Assembly (NCBI RefSeq): GCF_035918395.1
Contig: NZ_CP142362.1
Coordinates: forward strand, 4,625,501 to 4,689,500
From: Mycolicibacterium sp. ND9-15
GTDB taxonomy: Bacteria; Actinomycetota; Actinomycetes; Mycobacteriales; Mycobacteriaceae
DNA length: 64,000 bases
Direction of reading: 5' to 3'
Below the pieces are notes generated by a model. That model ran no database searches, was not told where the DNA came from, and saw nothing but the letters and a program-made list of their open reading frames with translations. Below, piece by piece: positions 61,291-64,000 of the stretch (position 1 is its first letter; every line of letters starts with the position of its first letter). Made by a program: the position numbers and the translations under genes.

Positions 61291-61935
61291 TCAAAGCGGC
61301 AGTGGCCGGCCCAGGATCGCGAATGCGCGCGGATCGCCCGCGAAGTGGTAGCCACGGATGACGTCGGTGAAGCCGAGCCTGCGGTACAGCCGCCATGCCC
61401 GGTTCGCCTCGCCGTTGATCTCCGGCGTCGACAGCAGCACGTGGGACTCGTCGCGGCCGGCGAGCAGTCTGCGCGCCAGGGCCTCACCAAGCCCGTGGCC
61501 CTGGGCGCGGGGATGGATGTGCAGTTCGGTGAGCTCGAAATAGCTCGCCATCAGCTGTGCGATGCGTGCGCGGTCCGCCCCGGTCCGGTGCAGCCCGGCC
61601 ACGACCTGCTGCTGCCACCACTGGTCCGGTGCACCGCAGTAGCCGTAGGCGATGCCGACCAGGGGAGCCGTGGCGAGCTCGGCACCGCCGACGCTGGCTG
61701 CATTGTCGGCACCGCCGACGCTGGCTGCATTGTCGGCACCGCCGACGCTGGCTGCATGGACGGTGACCGCCGCGACGGCCTTCCAACCCGGCCTGCGGGC
61801 GTGCTCGAGCCACATCGAGGCTCGCTGATTCTCGGTACCACGCGGATAGCGCATCGCGTCGACATAGACCGCGAGCGCGTCACCGAGCCGGCGCTGCATA
61901 TCGCTCGGCGACAGATCGATGAGAAATGTCGCCAA
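61291..61935 (-). CDS. GNAT acetyltransferase (Rv2170-like)
   Basis: 214 residues. The acetyl-CoA site is LHIHPRAQGHGLGEALARRLL, with the late YRRLGFTDVIRGYHFAGD typical of GNATs. M. tuberculosis Rv2170 was reported to act on isocitrate dehydrogenase; here the target is unknown. TTG at 61935 is the likely start, with AGGAG unusually close; a Met at codon 13 is the alternative. Residues about 61-89 carry nearly three copies of SVGGADNAA, encoded by a 27-bp tandem repeat, inserted between the first helix and the first strand. Confidence 0.83.
   Translation of the reverse strand: MATFLIDLSPSDMQRRLGDALAVYVDAMRYPRGTENQRASMWLEHARRPGWKAVAAVTVHAASVGGADNAASVGGADNAASVGGAELATAPLVGIAYGYCGAPDQWWQQQVVAGLHRTGADRARIAQLMASYFELTELHIHPRAQGHGLGEALARRLLAGRDESHVLLSTPEINGEANRAWRLYRRLGFTDVIRGYHFAGDPRAFAILGRPLPL
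61681..61757 (-). repeat. 27-bp in-frame tandem repeat in the GNAT gene
   Basis: Two full 27-bp units (61681-61707, 61708-61734) and 23 bases of a third (61735-61757) of GGCACCGCCGACGCTGGCTG plus CATTGTC. In frame, each unit adds nine residues, so copy number can vary without a frameshift. Confidence 0.92.
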
Positions 61936-62167
61936 CTCCTGATCCGCCTCTCCGCGCGTCGTGCGGTGTCGTTCACACCATTATCGAGTGGACCGACCTG
62001 TGCCGCCCAACGCCCGCGGCCTACGTCCTACAATCAGGCGTTGAACTAGGTGGTACGGCTCAGATCGACCTCGTATCATGACTGTTAGGTGCCCGTGAAC
62101 GCGGGCGCACACGGGTTTGAATTCTGAGATGGCCGTAGTGGGCCCCTGGGTTCCGAGGGAGGGACGA

Positions 62168-62572
62168 ATGCCACTCTCCGATCATGAGCAGCGCATGCTC
62201 GACCAGATCGAGAGCGCGCTCTACGCCGAGGACCCGAAGTTCGCTTCGAGTGTTCGTGGCGGCACCCTGCGCACACCGTCGACGCGACGCCGCCTGCAAG
62301 GCGCCGCGCTTTTCGTGATCGGGCTCGCGATGCTGGTTTCCGGCGTCGCGTTCCCCGCGACCCAGATCAGTGGTTTCCCGGTGCTTTCGGTCTTGGGGTT
62401 CATGGTGATGTTCGGCGGTGTCGTGTTCGCGATCACCGCGCCGCGCACCCTCCGTGGCCGCGACCGCGCCGTTGCCGAACCCGGCGCCCCGCGGCAGAAG
62501 CGTGCCAAGGGTTCCGGCGGTTCGTTCTCCAGTCGAATGGAAGACCGGTTCCGTCGCCGCTTCGACGAATAG
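62168..62572 (+). CDS. DUF3040 membrane protein (Rv2169c-like)
   Basis: 134 residues. MPLSDHEQRMLDQIESALYAEDPKFAS is the DUF3040 N-terminal signature, followed by two membrane helices (GAALFVIGLAMLVSGVAF; FPVLSVLGFMVMFGGVVFAIT) and a basic tail. Conserved in actinobacteria, function unknown. The ATG at 62168 has GGAGGG four to six bases upstream; TATCAT (62074-62079) is a candidate -10 giving an 80-base leader. The stretch 61936-62167 holds only this promoter region and the GNAT start. A strong terminator follows. Confidence 0.88.
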   Translation: MPLSDHEQRMLDQIESALYAEDPKFASSVRGGTLRTPSTRRRLQGAALFVIGLAMLVSGVAFPATQISGFPVLSVLGFMVMFGGVVFAITAPRTLRGRDRAVAEPGAPRQKRAKGSGGSFSSRMEDRFRRRFDE

Positions 62573-62596
62573 GCCTTAAAGCGACGCAGCCGACAC

Positions 62597-62628
62597 AGGG
62601 GTAGCCCGCCACGGGCTATCCCTTTTTT
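62597..62628 (+). terminator. Intrinsic terminator after the DUF3040 gene
   Basis: An 11-bp stem (62597-62607 with 62613-62623, one G-T pair), a five-base loop and a run of six Ts. This is a classical rho-independent terminator, uncommon in mycobacteria. It isolates the DUF3040 gene from the mraZ operon. Confidence 0.9.
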
Positions 62629-62802
62629 GTGCTCGGGCGCGCGACCGCGCCCCACCCGTCCCCACCGCTCCATTTCACGCGCTCTACCAGCGGGTTTTTC
62701 CGTCAACGCCCGCATCGGCCCGCTTGCGCGCTCAGTGACGACCGCCGATAAGGGGACGTTGTGGGGACGCAACCAGATTTTTAGATATCAAATGGCAGGC
62801 GG

Positions 62803-62827
62803 TGGGGGATTGTGGGGTAAAGTGGCG
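62803..62827 (+). promoter_or_regulatory. MraZ boxes in the mraZ promoter
   Basis: TGGGG (62803), TGGGG (62813) and TGGCG (62823) repeat with an exact ten-base period, matching the TGGGN-N5 direct repeats bound by MraZ in E. coli. The last two enclose TAAAGT (62818-62823), a possible -10, so MraZ binding would block the promoter. The rest of the 62629-62802 gap shows no gene. Confidence 0.65.
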
Positions 62828-62875
62828 GACGACGGAGCGACCGGGGGCTCTGTTGAACGGCAGGGAGGTGGCGAG

Positions 62876-63307
62876 ATGTTTCTCGGCACCTACACGCCGA
62901 AGCTCGACGACAAGGGGCGGCTCACGCTGCCCGCCAAGTTCCGCGACGCGCTGGCAGGAGGGTTGATGGTCACCAAGAGCCAAGATCGCAGCCTCGCCGT
63001 CTATCCGCGCGCCGAGTTCGAGAAGCTGGCGCGACGAGCGTCGCAGGCATCGCGTAGCAACCCGGAAGCGCGCGCATTCCTGCGGAGCCTCGCCGCGGCC
63101 ACCGACGAACAGCACCCCGACGCACAAGGCCGGATCACCTTGTCGGCCGATCACCGTCGCTACGCGAACCTGTCGAAGGACTGCGTGGTGATCGGTTCGG
63201 TCGACTACCTGGAAATCTGGGACTCGAGCGCATGGCAGGAGTACCAACAGACCCACGAAGAGAACTTCTCCGCGGCCACCGATGAAGCCCTGCACGACAT
63301 CATCTGA
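62876..63307 (+). CDS. mraZ: Transcriptional regulator MraZ
   Basis: 143 residues (the M. tuberculosis length) made of two tandem AbrB-like swapped-hairpin domains; each contains DxxGR: LDDKGRLTLPAKFRDAL near residues 10-26 and DAQGRITLSADHRRYANL near 85-102. MraZ controls the division and cell-wall cluster and its own promoter. The ATG at 62876 has GGGAGG seven bases upstream. The next gene, rsmH, is the methyltransferase partner known from all dcw clusters. The promoter holds three MraZ boxes. Confidence 0.96.
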   Translation: MFLGTYTPKLDDKGRLTLPAKFRDALAGGLMVTKSQDRSLAVYPRAEFEKLARRASQASRSNPEARAFLRSLAAATDEQHPDAQGRITLSADHRRYANLSKDCVVIGSVDYLEIWDSSAWQEYQQTHEENFSAATDEALHDII

Positions 63308-63452
63308 TTCGGCGATAAGTCGACGCAGGCACAGGCATCAAGCCCGTGCATCGCGGCCTCTGCCCGAACCGGCCCTGGCGTACTTCCCCGACGCCAGGTC
63401 CGCGCTCTCGGACAGGGACCCCGGTGCAGGGGTGTTGGACGGAGGGAAGGCG

Positions 63453-64000
63453 ATGGCTCGACGCAGCGGAGACCACGGACACATCCCCGTCCTGTTGGAC
63501 CGCTGCGTCGAGCTTCTCAAACCCGCACTGACACGGCACAGTTCAGACGGTGAGGGCGCGGTACTGGTCGACGCCACCCTCGGTGCGGGTGGACACGCCG
63601 AGCGATTCCTGACCGAACTGCCCGCCCTGCGGCTGATCGGCTTGGACCGCGACCCCGATGCGCTGTGGATCGCGGGAGAACGGTTGTCGCGATTCGGCGA
63701 CCGGGTGATGTTGGTCCGCACCCGCTACGACGGCATCGGCGGTGTCCTGGGGGACGACGGCTACTGGGCAAGCAAAGCCGATGGCATCCTGTTCGACCTC
63801 GGCGTGTCCTCGATGCAGCTCGATCGCACCGAGCGCGGCTTCTCCTACGCCGCGGACGCGCCGCTGGACATGCGGATGGACCCGGACGCGGAGCTGACGG
63901 CGGCGGAGGTGCTGAACACCTACGACCAGAAGGCGCTGACCCGGCTCCTGCGCGAGTTCGGCGAGGAGCGCTTCGCGAGCCGGATCGCCGCCCAGCTCGT
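63453..64000 (+). CDS. rsmH: 16S rRNA (cytosine-1402-N4)-methyltransferase RsmH (3' partial)
   Basis: The frame runs off the window; about 182 residues are seen. GHIPVLLDRCVELLKP opens the family domain, the SAM site is VDATLGAGGHAERFL, and ILFDLGVSSMQLDRTERGFSYAADAPLDMRMD is a second signature. It methylates C1402 of 16S rRNA. The ATG at 63453 has GGAGGG six bases upstream. In frame, upstream sequence reads PLPEPALAYFPDARSALSDRD, which resembles, from memory, the N-terminal extension of M. tuberculosis RsmH; an ATG at 63282, inside mraZ, is a possible earlier start. Confidence 0.93.
   Translation, partial: MARRSGDHGHIPVLLDRCVELLKPALTRHSSDGEGAVLVDATLGAGGHAERFLTELPALRLIGLDRDPDALWIAGERLSRFGDRVMLVRTRYDGIGGVLGDDGYWASKADGILFDLGVSSMQLDRTERGFSYAADAPLDMRMDPDAELTAAEVLNTYDQKALTRLLREFGEERFASRIAAQL

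Overview
The window is GC-rich, densely coded chromosomal DNA from a member of the Mycobacteriaceae. Gene order and content follow, from memory, the M. tuberculosis stretch Rv2224c to Rv2165c (hip1, glnA2, glnE, glnA1, lipA/lipB, dlaT, ephD, pepB, gcvT, ilvE, cobS/cobT, adoK, asnB, ctaC/ctaF, qcrCAB/ctaE, trpD, ripC, pimB, fadD15, aroG, pknL, mptA, idsA2, lppM, mraZ, rsmH). Some M. tuberculosis genes are missing here (the glycerate kinase next to the A-type Fe-S carrier, the reductase next to lppM) and some genes are extra (a thioesterase/flavin oxidoreductase pair, doxX, cobU). That suggests a non-tuberculous, possibly environmental Mycolicibacterium; the species is inference.

Layout. 1-2820: two tandem Hip1-type exported serine proteases. 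2817-3763: a decayed pair, a TetR regulator and a DUF1214-like gene that have both lost their 5' halves at one junction. 3786-12035: nitrogen assimilation, with glnA2 and glnE on the + strand and glnA1 facing them behind a four-part GlnR-type operator. 12604-17685: a minus-strand run lipB-lipA and dlaT, in which the lipoate enzymes sit beside their lipoyl-protein substrate. 18238-24922: ephD, pepB, a class III nucleotide cyclase, gcvT and ilvE. 24932-27929: cobU-cobT-cobS, the nucleotide-loop arm of cobalamin synthesis. 28063-32254: Fe-S carrier, adoK and asnB. 32405-40233: the cytochrome bcc-aa3 genes ctaC, ctaF, mmpS3 and ctaE-qcrC-qcrA-qcrB. 40301-46701: trpD, an exonuclease/GIY-YIG nuclease, ripC, a metallopeptidase and pimB. 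46698-57893: fadD15, two SRPBCC proteins, an ArsA-like ATPase, an acyltransferase, a GT-C mannosyltransferase, an exoribonuclease, aroG, pknL and its likely substrate. 57814-61935: mptA, idsA2, lppM and a GNAT. 62168-64000: a DUF3040 protein, then the start of the division/cell-wall cluster (mraZ, rsmH), cut by the window end.

The genes group by theme: nitrogen assimilation and its control, lipoylation and the E2 core, the respiratory supercomplex, and mannolipid synthesis (pimB, PlsC-like acyltransferase, GT-C mannosyltransferase, mptA).

Two patterns run across the window. At least eight genes have a TANNNT -10 hexamer ending exactly six bases before the start codon, which predicts leaderless mRNAs. 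Short tandem arrays (24, 27 and 28 bp) begin at or span the stop codons of ctaE, the acyltransferase and adoK, and another 27-bp array lies in frame inside the GNAT gene. No tRNA, rRNA, insertion sequence, prophage or CRISPR array was recognised. No single novel defence or biosynthetic system stands out. The least explained items are a 42-residue minus-strand ORF with a strong ribosome site (9649-9777), the double-truncation scar and the stop-codon repeat arrays. All database-type assignments come from memory and visible motifs; no search was run.
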